Below are positions 33,081 through 42,090 of a DNA stretch of 64,000 bases, one piece after another; within the stretch, counting starts at the first letter, position 1; each line of letters starts with the position of its first letter. Source of the DNA: Candidatus Magnetomicrobium cryptolimnococcus (lineage in GTDB: Bacteria; Nitrospirota; Thermodesulfovibrionia; Thermodesulfovibrionales; Magnetobacteriaceae). A program made the translations under genes and the position numbers. The notes under the pieces were generated by a model, which made no database searches, had not been told where the DNA came from, and saw only the letters and a program-made list of their open reading frames with translations. The stretch is from assembly GCA_018606805.1 (NCBI GenBank), contig JAGYWI010000015.1, positions 1 to 64,000 of the forward strand, given 5' to 3'.

Positions 33081-35507
33081 ATGACGCGAGCTAAGACTTT
33101 AGAGCTTCTTGAATTTGCTAAGATACTGAAAATACCGGCAGCCTTTGCCTGTACGGCTAAGGGCAAGGCTATTGTGGAGTCCTCTGGCCCACTACAGGGT
33201 GTTGAGCAGATAAAGACCAAGATTGAGACCATTACTGAGTGTCGGAATTTTTTTACTGAAAAAAAGCGCCCTTACGTTGAAAACATAGATGACCTTGCAC
33301 GGATTTTTAAAAGATTAAAACCAGAAGGGGCTGTCCTTGATGCTTCTGAGGTATTGAGTATTCAGCCGCTTTTAATTAGTGCTTTGAATTTGCAGACGTT
33401 TATAAACTTTGAAGTCTATCCGCTTTTAAGTACCATGTTTGCAGCCATTGAAACACACCCGCAAATTAAGAGTGAAATAGAGCGTACATTTGACAGGGAA
33501 GGAAAGATTGCCGATGAGGCATCAGGGGCTCTTTTTCAAATCCGCAGGGGTATTAAAGCCTTTGAAGGTCGCTTAAGGGCATCGCTTGATAATATTATAA
33601 AAAGAAAATCTTTAAAACCACACATTCAGGATTCCTACTATACCGAAAGAAATGGGCGCTTCGTCATCCCTCTTAAGAGAAGTTCAAAGGGGCAGGTACC
33701 CGGGGTTTTACATGATATTTCCAATAGTGGTGAGACTATTTTTATAGAGCCCTTTGAAACACAAACAATAGGCAATGAGCTTGAAACACTCAAGGCTGAG
33801 GAAAAGCTTGAAATCTATAGAATTTTACAAAAACTATCGCAGACCCTACGCAAGGCACTACCGAGCATCGAGGAGGACTATCGCATCGTTTGTGAATACG
33901 ATGCCCTAAACGCTATTGCTCATTTTGCAGTATTAGCGGATATGCACCCGCCATCAATTAGCGATAGTATGGAGATTCGTATATATAAAGGCAGACATCC
34001 ACTTTTGTGGAAGCGCTTTGCAAATTTTGATGCCAATAATATCTCTTTGCAAAATACGGCAATAGTAACCAAAGGGTTAGTACCGCTTGATTTTGAGCTT
34101 GGGGGAAAGCACAGGTGTATGGTCATTTCCGGCTCAAATGCAGGTGGTAAGACAGTTGCCCTTAAGACTATAGGCGTTTTACACCTTATGGCGCTCTCCG
34201 GTATGCACATACCAGCCTCGCCTGATAGCGTTATAGCATTTCTTGAAGACATACTGGTGGATATTGGGGATGAGCAGTCAATAGAGGAAAACCTATCAAC
34301 GTTTTCAGCACATATAACCCATATGGCAGATATTTTACAAAAAAGTGCTAAAAACACCCTCGTGCTCATAGATGAGCTTGGCACAGGCACAGACCCGGAA
34401 GAAGGTGGGGCTTTGGCGTGTTCCATCTTGACTGAGATAATATCAAAAGGGGCGCTTTGCACTGCCACCACACATTTAAGCTCTTTAAAGGTGTTTGCAC
34501 ACACAAAGGATGGCTTTATTAACGGCTCTATGGAAATGGATACGGTTGACACTTATGGTAAAATCACCTTTAAACCGTCTTATAAGCTTAATGTGGGACA
34601 GCCCGGCCAATCGCACGCATTTGAAATAGCAAGGACGCTGGGGTTACCGGAAAACATAATAGAAGGGGCAAAACTTCTATTAAGTGGCGAGGGTATGAAG
34701 ATGGAAAGCCTGCTAACATCTTTGCGTCAAAGACAGCAGCAGTATGAGCAGGAAATTGAAGAAACTAAGCGCATTAAGGCAGAGGTAGCATACCTAAAAC
34801 AGTACTTTAACGATGAATTGGCTTACATCAAAAAATCTAAAAAACAATCACTACTAAGGGCATATGAAAGCGCTGAGGATATGGTCAAAAAAGCCAAAAG
34901 AGAGGTAATCACCTTTCTTGAGGAACTAAAGAGGGCTGACAAGGAAAGGGCTATACAAATAGCAAAGGATATGGAGCACAATCTATCAGATATTAAAAAG
35001 AAAAAGGTAGCCATTACCGCAGATGACAGCAAACCTTTAGAAGACCCGCAGCCCGGTAAAAACGCCTTTATTAAAAGCCTTAAACTGGATGGGACTATTT
35101 TTACCATAAATGAGAAAAAGGGTAAATGCACCGTCTTAGTGCAAGGGCGGGAGGTTGAGGTTTCGCTAACGGAGTTATCGGCGCCTTCCGGCGACAGTGT
35201 TAAGGAAAAGGTTTTTAAACGGCTTAAATCTGCTGGCATTGAAATAGACCGCTCCGTTGAAAATGCCATACCAATGGAGTTGCGCCTTTTAGGCAAACGA
35301 GTAGACCAAGCTCTTTCTATGCTTGAAAAATACCTTAATGATGCTGTCATGGAACAATATAAAACAGTGAAAATCATACACGGCATAGGCACTGGAATAC
35401 TAGCAAATGCCGTAAGACAATACTTATCATCACACCCTTTAGTGCAGGGCTTTCAAAAAGGCTCGCCTGAAGAAGGTGGTGATGGCGTTACTGTAGTGCA
35501 GTTTTAA
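33081..35507 (+). CDS. mutS2: Endonuclease MutS2
   Basis: 808 residues, normal for MutS2. The ATPase has Walker A ISGSNAGGKTVALKT and Walker B NTLVLIDELGTGTDPEEGG. Coiled-coil segments lie around residues 540-640. The C-terminal Smr domain ends KIIHGIGTGILANAVR and GDGVTVVQF, the Smr nuclease motif with HGxGxG. It lacks the mismatch-binding N-terminal domain of MutS, as expected for MutS2, which acts in recombination control or ribosome rescue. A good terminator follows directly. Confidence 0.95.
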   Translation: MTRAKTLELLEFAKILKIPAAFACTAKGKAIVESSGPLQGVEQIKTKIETITECRNFFTEKKRPYVENIDDLARIFKRLKPEGAVLDASEVLSIQPLLISALNLQTFINFEVYPLLSTMFAAIETHPQIKSEIERTFDREGKIADEASGALFQIRRGIKAFEGRLRASLDNIIKRKSLKPHIQDSYYTERNGRFVIPLKRSSKGQVPGVLHDISNSGETIFIEPFETQTIGNELETLKAEEKLEIYRILQKLSQTLRKALPSIEEDYRIVCEYDALNAIAHFAVLADMHPPSISDSMEIRIYKGRHPLLWKRFANFDANNISLQNTAIVTKGLVPLDFELGGKHRCMVISGSNAGGKTVALKTIGVLHLMALSGMHIPASPDSVIAFLEDILVDIGDEQSIEENLSTFSAHITHMADILQKSAKNTLVLIDELGTGTDPEEGGALACSILTEIISKGALCTATTHLSSLKVFAHTKDGFINGSMEMDTVDTYGKITFKPSYKLNVGQPGQSHAFEIARTLGLPENIIEGAKLLLSGEGMKMESLLTSLRQRQQQYEQEIEETKRIKAEVAYLKQYFNDELAYIKKSKKQSLLRAYESAEDMVKKAKREVITFLEELKRADKERAIQIAKDMEHNLSDIKKKKVAITADDSKPLEDPQPGKNAFIKSLKLDGTIFTINEKKGKCTVLVQGREVEVSLTELSAPSGDSVKEKVFKRLKSAGIEIDRSVENAIPMELRLLGKRVDQALSMLEKYLNDAVMEQYKTVKIIHGIGTGILANAVRQYLSSHPLVQGFQKGSPEEGGDGVTVVQF

Positions 35508-35518
35508 ATTTTACTAAG

Positions 35519-35547
35519 AACAGCACCTTAGCTGTTTATTTTTTTTT
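35519..35547 (+). terminator. Intrinsic terminator after mutS2
   Basis: aacagc at 35519-35524 pairs with gctgtt at 35531-35536 across a six-base loop and is followed by tatttttttttt. It is 12 bases after the mutS2 stop. The next gene starts only 19 bases after the T run, so its promoter must lie inside mutS2, or read-through must occur. Confidence 0.75.
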
Positions 35548-35565
35548 AAGGATACTCTTAATATT

Positions 35566-36927
35566 ATGAAAAGGTTGTGTAAACTTCTCAAAGACAGCAT
35601 CTGCTCAACAGACCTGGAAGACATCATGTGCTACGGTTACGACGCAAGCTCGACTGAAGGCATACCGGCTGCTGTTGTATGGCCGCAAACCACAGATGAT
35701 GTGGTTACCATTTGTAAGTTTGCCTACGCCAATAACTATAAGATAATACCACGTGGTGCAGGCACTGGAATGACCGGCGGCGGTGTACCGGTAGTGGAAA
35801 ACACCATACTGATGAGTTTTGAACATATGAACAGAATACTTGAGGTTGATACGGCAAATCTTAATGTCATTGTGGAGCCGGGGGTTATTAATGCAGATTT
35901 ACAGCATGTGCTGGCTGATAATGGGTATTTTTATCCACCTGATCCGGCTAGCCTAAATATGTGCACCATCGGCGGCAATGTTGCTGAAAACGCCGGCGGC
36001 CCAAGGGCTGTTAAATACGGCGTTACACGCGACTACGTCATGCAGCTTGAAGCAGTACTGCCAGATGGTAACGTTATCATTACCGGCACTAAGACCGCTA
36101 AAAGCGTTGTCGGCTACGATCTTACAAGGTTATTAGTTGGCTCAGAAGGTACCCTTGCAACTATTACAAAGATACGCCTTAAAATCCTAACCACACCGGA
36201 TGGGGTAGTTACCATGGTCGCATTTTTCCATGACCCAACAGCAGCTGGTAAGGTAGTTTCTAAGATTATGGCATCATGTCTAACACCAAGAACCCTTGAG
36301 TTTATGGATAAATACACCCTTGATGCTGTTAAAAAATATAAGAACATTGGCATTGGTGATGACATACAAACACTGCTACTCATAGAACTCGATGGAAATA
36401 TAAAGGCTATAGCCGATGAAACGGAAACCGTCTGTGGCGTGTGTCGAGCATTTAACGGAATAATTAAGTTTGCCGATAGCGACAAGCTAAGCGAAATGCT
36501 CTGGGACATTCGACGCTCAGCCTCACCAGCACTTTATAACATAAGCCCCGGTAAAATCAACGATGACATAGTTGTCCCCATTAACCGTGTAAGCGATGCC
36601 CTCGGAGAAATTGAAAAACTCTCAAAAAGTGCTGGCATCACGGTTGCGTGCTTTGGTCATGCCGGTGATGGCAATTTGCACGTAAACATACTACTTGATA
36701 AAAACAATGAGGAAATGCTTAAAAAGGCGCAAAAACTCAAAAAAGACATTTTCGAACTTACGCTCTCCCTTGAAGGCTCTATTTCAGGTGAACACGGCAT
36801 CGGTATTACAAAGGCTAAATTCATAGATATGGAGCTTGGTTTGAAAAATCTTGATATTATGCGTGGAATTAAGAAACTCTTTGATAGTAAAAATATATTA
36901 AATCCCGGTAAAATCTTCCCGTCGTAA
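35566..36927 (+). CDS. FAD-linked oxidase, GlcD/D-lactate dehydrogenase family
   Basis: 453 residues. The FAD-binding (PCMH-type) domain has IIPRGAGTGMTGGGVPV and PPDPASLNMCTIGGNVAENAGGP; the C-terminal FAD-linked oxidase domain has the metal-site motifs FGHAGDGNLHVN and GSISGEHGIGITK. The family oxidises 2-hydroxyacids such as glycolate, D-lactate or 2-hydroxyglutarate, and many anaerobes pair it with electron-transfer flavoprotein. A Fe-S partner (GlcF) is not adjacent; etfB and etfA lie 4-5 kb downstream on the same strand. The exact substrate is open. Confidence 0.9.
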   Translation: MKRLCKLLKDSICSTDLEDIMCYGYDASSTEGIPAAVVWPQTTDDVVTICKFAYANNYKIIPRGAGTGMTGGGVPVVENTILMSFEHMNRILEVDTANLNVIVEPGVINADLQHVLADNGYFYPPDPASLNMCTIGGNVAENAGGPRAVKYGVTRDYVMQLEAVLPDGNVIITGTKTAKSVVGYDLTRLLVGSEGTLATITKIRLKILTTPDGVVTMVAFFHDPTAAGKVVSKIMASCLTPRTLEFMDKYTLDAVKKYKNIGIGDDIQTLLLIELDGNIKAIADETETVCGVCRAFNGIIKFADSDKLSEMLWDIRRSASPALYNISPGKINDDIVVPINRVSDALGEIEKLSKSAGITVACFGHAGDGNLHVNILLDKNNEEMLKKAQKLKKDIFELTLSLEGSISGEHGIGITKAKFIDMELGLKNLDIMRGIKKLFDSKNILNPGKIFPS

Positions 36928-37269
36928 ATTAAAACAGGAACTAAATGAGTGGGGGAAAACCCTTTTCGAAAAAAAGAGGTGTGCCTACACACCCTCCCTC
37001 ACATAGGTTCGCCACTACAAATAGATGAGTAGGGGCAGACCTATGTGTCTGCCCTATGTTTCTTGTAATGCTGAAATATCAGACATGTATTGCGTTTCAG
37101 TAGTTTGTAAAAAAATCAAGAAGAAAAAACTTAATCATCGAGTAATATAGTTCTACCTATTGAAAAAAAAAGGCTCTAACCTGTACAATCACTATATAGC
37201 AGGTTGCAAATCAATCTACCGTAGGCTGCTATAAGAGTTTTTCTTAAAGAAAAAGGAGAGATATGTTTT
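36928..37269. other. Intergenic region with hairpin repeat and leader of hpt
   Basis: No ORF is seen. ggggcagacctatgtgtctg at 37033 onward forms a small hairpin (gggcagac paired with gtctgccc), part of a 'GTAGGGGC...GCCC' repeat type also seen in fragment near 31826. Before it is a degraded copy of the gggggaaaac hairpin family. From 37178 to 37233 two mutually exclusive stems can form just ahead of hpt; see the separate entry. Confidence 0.6.
37178..37233 (+). promoter_or_regulatory. Possible two-state leader hairpin upstream of hpt-queD
   Basis: aacctg (37178-37183) can pair with caggtt (37200-37205), and tatagcag (37195-37202) can pair with ctgctata (37226-37233). The two stems share three bases, so only one can form at a time. 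The region is 37 bases before the hpt start. It does not match the preQ1 or purine riboswitch consensus that I know, so it is only a candidate attenuator. Confidence 0.3.
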
Positions 37270-37791
37270 ATGGTAGCACAAATACCTTTATTGACAGAGC
37301 AGCAGATACAAGACAGGGTGATTGAGCTTGCTACAAAGCTCAATAGCGATTATGACGGTAAAAATCTTTTGGTTGTTGGTATACTAAAGGGTGCTTTCAT
37401 GTTTTTTTCGGATATGGTTAGGCGTTTAACGGTACCTATGGCAGTTGATTTTATGATTGTATCCAGTTATACAGACACTGAGACAACCGGTAAGATAAAT
37501 GTGCACTATGATTTGCGCGAATCTATTACCGGCAAGGATGTGCTTATCGTTGAAGACATTGTAGATACTGGTATTACGCTTAATGCCATACGGCAGATGC
37601 TTCTTCAGAGGGCGCCTGCTTCTTTAAAAATCTGTGCTCTTCTTGATAAAAAAGAGCGCCGTTTGGTTAACGTACCGGTTGACTATGTGGGGTTTGATAT
37701 ACCCAATGAGTTTGTTATTGGGTATGGCATAGATTATAACAACAATTATAGAAATCTGCCGTATATAGCAGTTTATAAAAAAGAAGGTTAA
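37270..37791 (+). CDS. hpt: Hypoxanthine phosphoribosyltransferase
   Basis: 173 residues. The PRPP-binding motif VLIVEDIVDTGITLNAI is typical, as are the flexible loop SSYTDTETTGKIN and the base-recognition end FVIGYGIDYNNNYRNLPYI. The enzyme salvages hypoxanthine and guanine. AAGGAG lies 11 bases upstream; another ATG at 37262 is out of frame. It opens the long plus-strand run to ilvC, with queD three bases downstream. Confidence 0.95.
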   Translation: MVAQIPLLTEQQIQDRVIELATKLNSDYDGKNLLVVGILKGAFMFFSDMVRRLTVPMAVDFMIVSSYTDTETTGKINVHYDLRESITGKDVLIVEDIVDTGITLNAIRQMLLQRAPASLKICALLDKKERRLVNVPVDYVGFDIPNEFVIGYGIDYNNNYRNLPYIAVYKKEG

Positions 37792-37794
37792 ACT

Positions 37795-38166
37795 ATGTTT
37801 GAATTAATGATTGAGACTACCTTTGCTGCAAGCCATCAACTGCGCGGGTATAAGGGGAAATGTGAAAATCTCCATGGACATAATTTTAAAGTGCAGGTGT
37901 TTATACAGTCGGAGATGTTAAATGATATTGACATTGCTATGGATTTTCATGATATAAAAAAGTATACTAGCGAGGTTGTCGATCAGCTAGACCATAGTTT
38001 TTTAAATGAGATATTCCCTTTTACTGAAATAAATCCATCGTCGGAAAACATTGCTAAATGGGTCTTTGATTCTCTAAAGAAGAAGATAAATACAAACATG
38101 ACCACGCTTGGGGCAGTTACGGTGTGGGAATCGGATACGGCATCGGCAACGTATTATGAAGATTGA
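37795..38166 (+). CDS. queD: 6-pyruvoyl-tetrahydropterin synthase/QueD family protein
   Basis: 123 residues. Zinc-binding histidines are in AASHQLRGY and NLHGHNFKV, and the catalytic Cys is in GKCENLHGHN; DQLDHSFLN and the late Glu (VTVWESDTAS) complete the active site. The family makes 6-carboxy-tetrahydropterin for queuosine or takes part in pterin synthesis. No queC or queE is in the window. Its end overlaps the next gene by 11 bases, suggesting coupling. Confidence 0.92.
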   Translation: MFELMIETTFAASHQLRGYKGKCENLHGHNFKVQVFIQSEMLNDIDIAMDFHDIKKYTSEVVDQLDHSFLNEIFPFTEINPSSENIAKWVFDSLKKKINTNMTTLGAVTVWESDTASATYYED

Positions 38167-39493
38167 TAGCGATTTTGCCAACAGGGTTTTATCTTATGCC
38201 TTAAGCCATGGCGCTGAGTATGCCGACGTCTATATTATAAATAGCAATGCAATAGCTTCCGAGGCAAGGGGTAAGGAGCTTGAAGCACTTGAGCAGGCTA
38301 TAGTGTCGGGGTTTGCTGTTAGAACCTTCAAAGATAAAAAACAGGGGTTTTCGTACTCTACGGATTTTGCCAAATGGCAAGAGGTCGTCTTAGATGCTGT
38401 GCAATCAATGAAGTGGACTGAAGATGACGAGTTTTATAGTATACCGGAGTCGGCTCAGTATGAGGTATGCGATATTTTTGATAAGCAGGTAGCAACCATT
38501 TCGCAGGCAGATGCCATTAATATGGCTATAGAGCTTGAAGCAGCTGCCTTTGATACCGACAAACGCGTAACAAAGATAAGAAAAGCCGCAGCATCCTTTA
38601 GCCGCTATGAAGTCTGTATAGCTAATACAATGGGGCTTTATGGGTGCTACAGCGCTACGTCGTGGGCTTTGCACATAACGGCAGTGGCTGAGCATGGCGG
38701 TGAAGCTCAGGCTGGTTACGGTTATGAAGCCGGACGGTTTTTACAAGATGCTGGGCCAAAGCGTGTGGGGCAGGAGGCAGCCTTGCGCGCCATTAGTCTT
38801 TTAGGCTCAAAAAAGGCTAAAACAGTAAAGGCGGCCGTTATTTTTGAAAATCATATAGTGTGTGAGCTTATGGGGCTTTTAGCCTCTGCCCTTTCAAGTG
38901 AAAACGTGCAAAAGGGCAAATCCCTCTTTATGAATAAACATGGAGAAGTGGTCATCTCAGAAAAACTTAGTGTTTTAGATGATGCTAAGCTTAGGCGTGG
39001 ACTTGGCAGTCGGCCTTTTGATGCCGAAGGGGTGCCTTCCATGTGCACAACCCTTATAGATAATGGTAGGCTTGTTAATTTTTTGTATAATACCTACACA
39101 GCTAAAAAGGCAGGCGGCTTATCAACAGCAAATGCCGTACGAGGAGGCATTTCGTCTACTATTGGGGTTGGGATTTCAAATTTGTATTTATCACCTAATG
39201 GCATTAGTAATTGTAGCAAGGAAGAACTTTTTGCGCAAGTTAGCGATGGATTTTTTGTTACCGATGTTATGGGTATGCACACGGCTAACCCTTATTCCGG
39301 GGATTTTTCTATTGGTGCAAACGGTATATGGATAAGCGACGGTGCTCTATCGCATCCGGTGAAAGAGGCGGTTATTACTGGTAACGTGTTAGAGGTGTTG
39401 AAAAACGTTGAGGGGGTTGGCGATGACTTGAAGTTTTATGGCAGGATTGGCAGCCCTTCGCTTTTAATTGCTTGTATGGATATAAGTGGTTAA
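38156..39493 (+). CDS. pmbA: TldE/PmbA-family metalloprotease-related protein
   Basis: 445 residues from the ATG at 38156, the start that matches the family N-terminus; an upstream in-frame start at 38108 would overlap queD much more. The protein lacks the HExxxH motif of TldD, as PmbA/TldE does. Conserved glycine-rich segments (TANAVRGGISSTIGVGISNLY and SGDFSIGANGIWI) match the C-terminal domain. TldD/TldE act as a heterodimer that degrades or matures peptides; TldD is not in the window. The neighbouring gene functions do not hint at a substrate. Confidence 0.88.
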   Translation: MKIDSDFANRVLSYALSHGAEYADVYIINSNAIASEARGKELEALEQAIVSGFAVRTFKDKKQGFSYSTDFAKWQEVVLDAVQSMKWTEDDEFYSIPESAQYEVCDIFDKQVATISQADAINMAIELEAAAFDTDKRVTKIRKAAASFSRYEVCIANTMGLYGCYSATSWALHITAVAEHGGEAQAGYGYEAGRFLQDAGPKRVGQEAALRAISLLGSKKAKTVKAAVIFENHIVCELMGLLASALSSENVQKGKSLFMNKHGEVVISEKLSVLDDAKLRRGLGSRPFDAEGVPSMCTTLIDNGRLVNFLYNTYTAKKAGGLSTANAVRGGISSTIGVGISNLYLSPNGISNCSKEELFAQVSDGFFVTDVMGMHTANPYSGDFSIGANGIWISDGALSHPVKEAVITGNVLEVLKNVEGVGDDLKFYGRIGSPSLLIACMDISG

Positions 39494-39518
39494 CAATACG
39501 AAAAAAAACGGAGGCTTT

Positions 39519-40676
39519 ATGGATTATTTTTTGACTGAAGAGGAGGCTATGATAAAGGACCTGGCTCACCAAATAGCTGAGGAACGGGTTAAACCGGTGA
39601 GGGCTGAGCTGGATGAAAAAGAGATATTTCCGACGGAAATTATGAGCGTGTTGGCCTCCTCGGATATGTTTGGGTTATTTATACCGGAAGAGTACGGTGG
39701 TATGGGAAAGGGTACGTTTGAGCTAGCGCTAGTTGTGGAGGAGTTAAGTCGGGTGTGTGTCGGGGTTTCTACCTGTTACGCTGCAAATGCACTTGGGACA
39801 TATCCGTTACTGCTTTTTGGTACGGATGAGCAAAAGAAACAGTACTTACCCAATATAGCAAGCGGTAAGCACCTTGTGGCCTTTGGTTTAACGGAGGCAA
39901 ATGCTGGTAGTGATGCTGCCGGTATTCAGACTACAGCTACGAAAGAAGGCGACTATTACGTATTAAATGGAACTAAGCAGTGGATTACAAATGGTGAAGA
40001 GGCTCAAATATACACAGTAATAGCCATGACGGATAAAAGCAGAGGGGCGCGCGGGGCTTCAGCATTTGTCGTTGAAAAAGGAACGCCGGGGTTTACCTTT
40101 GGCAAGAAGGAAAAAAAGATGGGCATTCGCGCATCAAAGACGTGTGAGCTTATCTTTGATGGATGCCGCATACCAAAGGAAAACCTTATATCAAAAGAAG
40201 GCATGGGCTTCATTGTTGCTATGAAAACACTGGATAAATCGCGCACCGGAGTTGGCGCCCAAGGGCTTGGTCTTGCGCAAGGCGCATTTGATGAGGCCGT
40301 TCACTTTGCAAAGGGCAGGGTTCAGTTTGGTAAACCAATAATAAGCATCCAAGCCGTACAACACATGCTTGCTGATATGGCTATACAAATAGAAGCCGCA
40401 CGCAGCCTTGTGTACACGACAGCTCGCTTCATTGATAGTGGGGCTAAGGATGTAACTAAAGAATCAGCCATAGCGAAGACCTTTGCTACCGATGTCGCTA
40501 TGAAGGTTACGACCGATGCCTTACAAGTTATGGGGGGCTCTGGTTATATGCGTGATTATCCCCTTGAAAAGATGATGCGTGATGCCAAAATATTACAAAT
40601 ATACGAGGGCACTAACCAGATACAGCGAAACGTTATTGGGCAAAGTATCGTTAAGGAATCAGCCAGAAAACATTAA
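39519..40676 (+). CDS. Acyl-CoA dehydrogenase
   Basis: 385 residues from the ATG at 39519 (ggaggc upstream; an earlier in-frame GTG lies inside the previous gene). It matches the short-chain acyl-CoA dehydrogenase family: FGLTEANAGSDAAGIQTTA (FAD/substrate site), NGTKQWITNGEEAQIY, GMGFIVAMKTLDKSRTGVGA, MGGSGYMRDYPLEKMMRDAK and the catalytic Glu in IYEGTNQIQRNVI. Butyryl-CoA- or branched-chain-type chemistry is likely. It passes electrons to the EtfAB encoded directly downstream. Confidence 0.94.
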   Translation: MDYFLTEEEAMIKDLAHQIAEERVKPVRAELDEKEIFPTEIMSVLASSDMFGLFIPEEYGGMGKGTFELALVVEELSRVCVGVSTCYAANALGTYPLLLFGTDEQKKQYLPNIASGKHLVAFGLTEANAGSDAAGIQTTATKEGDYYVLNGTKQWITNGEEAQIYTVIAMTDKSRGARGASAFVVEKGTPGFTFGKKEKKMGIRASKTCELIFDGCRIPKENLISKEGMGFIVAMKTLDKSRTGVGAQGLGLAQGAFDEAVHFAKGRVQFGKPIISIQAVQHMLADMAIQIEAARSLVYTTARFIDSGAKDVTKESAIAKTFATDVAMKVTTDALQVMGGSGYMRDYPLEKMMRDAKILQIYEGTNQIQRNVIGQSIVKESARKH

Positions 40677-40705
40677 AAGGAAAACATTAAAAGGATTTTT
40701 AGCCT

Positions 40706-41494
40706 ATGAAAATTGTTGTGTGCATCAAACAGGTACCAGATACTACTGAGGTAAAAATCAATCCACAAACAAATACACTAATCCGCGACGGTGTGCCAAG
40801 CATAATAAACCCATTCGACTTACACGCCATAGAGGCCGCACTTACGCTTCGAGAGCACATGGGCGGCAACTCCACCGTTGAGGTGTTAACTATGGGACCG
40901 CCGCAAGCGGAAATAGCCCTTAGAGATGCCCTATCCTACGGAGCCGATGACGCTTACTTGCTCACAGACAGAGCCTTCGCTGGCTCAGACACGTGGGCTA
41001 CAGCATACACGCTAAGCGGCGCCATTCGTAAGCTTGGCTTTGACATTATCATCTGTGGTAAACAGGCAATAGACGGTGATACGGCACAAGTAGGTCCCGG
41101 CATTGCCGAGTTTTTAGGCATACCACATGTGGCGGGCGTTAGCAGGTTTGAAAGTATCTCGGCAACAGAGCTACGGGTTAGAAGACTCATGGATGACGGC
41201 TATGACGTTGTCTTTACGTCTGTGCCAGTGCTACTTACCGTTATTAAGGAGTTAAATACGCCACGTATGCCCTCCCTTAAGGCTAAGCTACGGGCTAAGA
41301 AGATGGAGATAAAACGCCTGCTGCGCACGGATATAGTCTTGGAGGAAAAAGACCTTGGCGTTAATGGTTCACCGACACAGGTAAAGAACATATTTGCCCC
41401 GCAGTTAACAAAGGATAGGCGCATGATTGAAGGGGCGCCCAATGAGCAGGCCGAGCAGGTAGTGCAGGTGTTAAAGGACCTGCGCTGTGTCTAA
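40706..41494 (+). CDS. etfB: Electron transfer flavoprotein beta subunit
   Basis: 262 residues. The start MKIVVCIKQVPDTTEVKINP is the classical EtfB opening; LLTDRAFAGSDTWATAYTL and GKQAIDGDTAQVGPGIAE are the AMP/FAD-binding motifs. GVNGSPTQV near the end also belongs to the family. It would accept electrons from the acyl-CoA dehydrogenase upstream. The gene for the alpha subunit is separated from it by a secreted Cys-rich protein gene, which is unusual. Confidence 0.95.
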   Translation: MKIVVCIKQVPDTTEVKINPQTNTLIRDGVPSIINPFDLHAIEAALTLREHMGGNSTVEVLTMGPPQAEIALRDALSYGADDAYLLTDRAFAGSDTWATAYTLSGAIRKLGFDIIICGKQAIDGDTAQVGPGIAEFLGIPHVAGVSRFESISATELRVRRLMDDGYDVVFTSVPVLLTVIKELNTPRMPSLKAKLRAKKMEIKRLLRTDIVLEEKDLGVNGSPTQVKNIFAPQLTKDRRMIEGAPNEQAEQVVQVLKDLRCV

Positions 41495-41522
41495 ATATAT
41501 ACTTTGAAGGAGGCGTATAGTT

Positions 41523-42068
41523 ATGATACGAGTGTTTATTGCTTTGGCAGGTTTGGTGTTTTTTGCAGCATTATACGTTGGAGAGGCAAATGCCGGGAAT
41601 GCTTATTTTGATAGACCAACGATAAGCGGTACAGCCCTTGATTGGTGTATTGCCCCTAATAAGGGATGTGGTAAGACGGCAGCCGATTCCTTTTGTCAGA
41701 TGCAGGGATTTAAAAAATCTTTGAGATTTGCAAAAGCACCAAACCTTGGCTTTACAAAGTCTATAAGAACTGGTCGGGTGTGCGATATGCCCGGCTGTGA
41801 TGGCTTTCGCTATATTGCATGTCTTAGTTCTGAGCGCTTTCGTTTTGAACAACCAATCGTTGCCGGGGTTGCACTTGATTGGTGTTTATTTTTAGGTAGG
41901 AGCTGTGGTAAGCCCGCAGCCGATTACTTTTGTCAGTCTAAAGGCTACAGGGCTTCCGATGGCTTTGGCAGGGCACCAAGGCTTGGTTACACGAGGCTTA
42001 TGAAAACAGGGCAGATTTGTAGAGACCCCGGCTGTGGTGGTTTTCGCTATATAGATTGTTTCAAATAA
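41523..42068 (+). CDS. Secreted cysteine-rich protein made of two repeats
   Basis: 181 residues. An N-terminal signal (FIALAGLVFFAALYVGEANA) is followed by two copies of a ~75-residue unit. Each copy has GxALDWC, CGKxAADxFCQ, a middle LGxT or LGYT segment, GRVCDMPGC or GQICRDPGC, and GFRYI followed by Cys. Six cysteines per unit suggest disulfides in the periplasm or outside. The unit resembles a poorly characterised domain also found in plants and cyanobacteria, but no name is certain. It is inserted between etfB and etfA in the same operon with its own good RBS gaaggagg, and has no evident link to their function. Confidence 0.85.
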   Translation: MIRVFIALAGLVFFAALYVGEANAGNAYFDRPTISGTALDWCIAPNKGCGKTAADSFCQMQGFKKSLRFAKAPNLGFTKSIRTGRVCDMPGCDGFRYIACLSSERFRFEQPIVAGVALDWCLFLGRSCGKPAADYFCQSKGYRASDGFGRAPRLGYTRLMKTGQICRDPGCGGFRYIDCFK

Positions 42069-42090
42069 AAAAACTAATTCTGGAGCTGTT

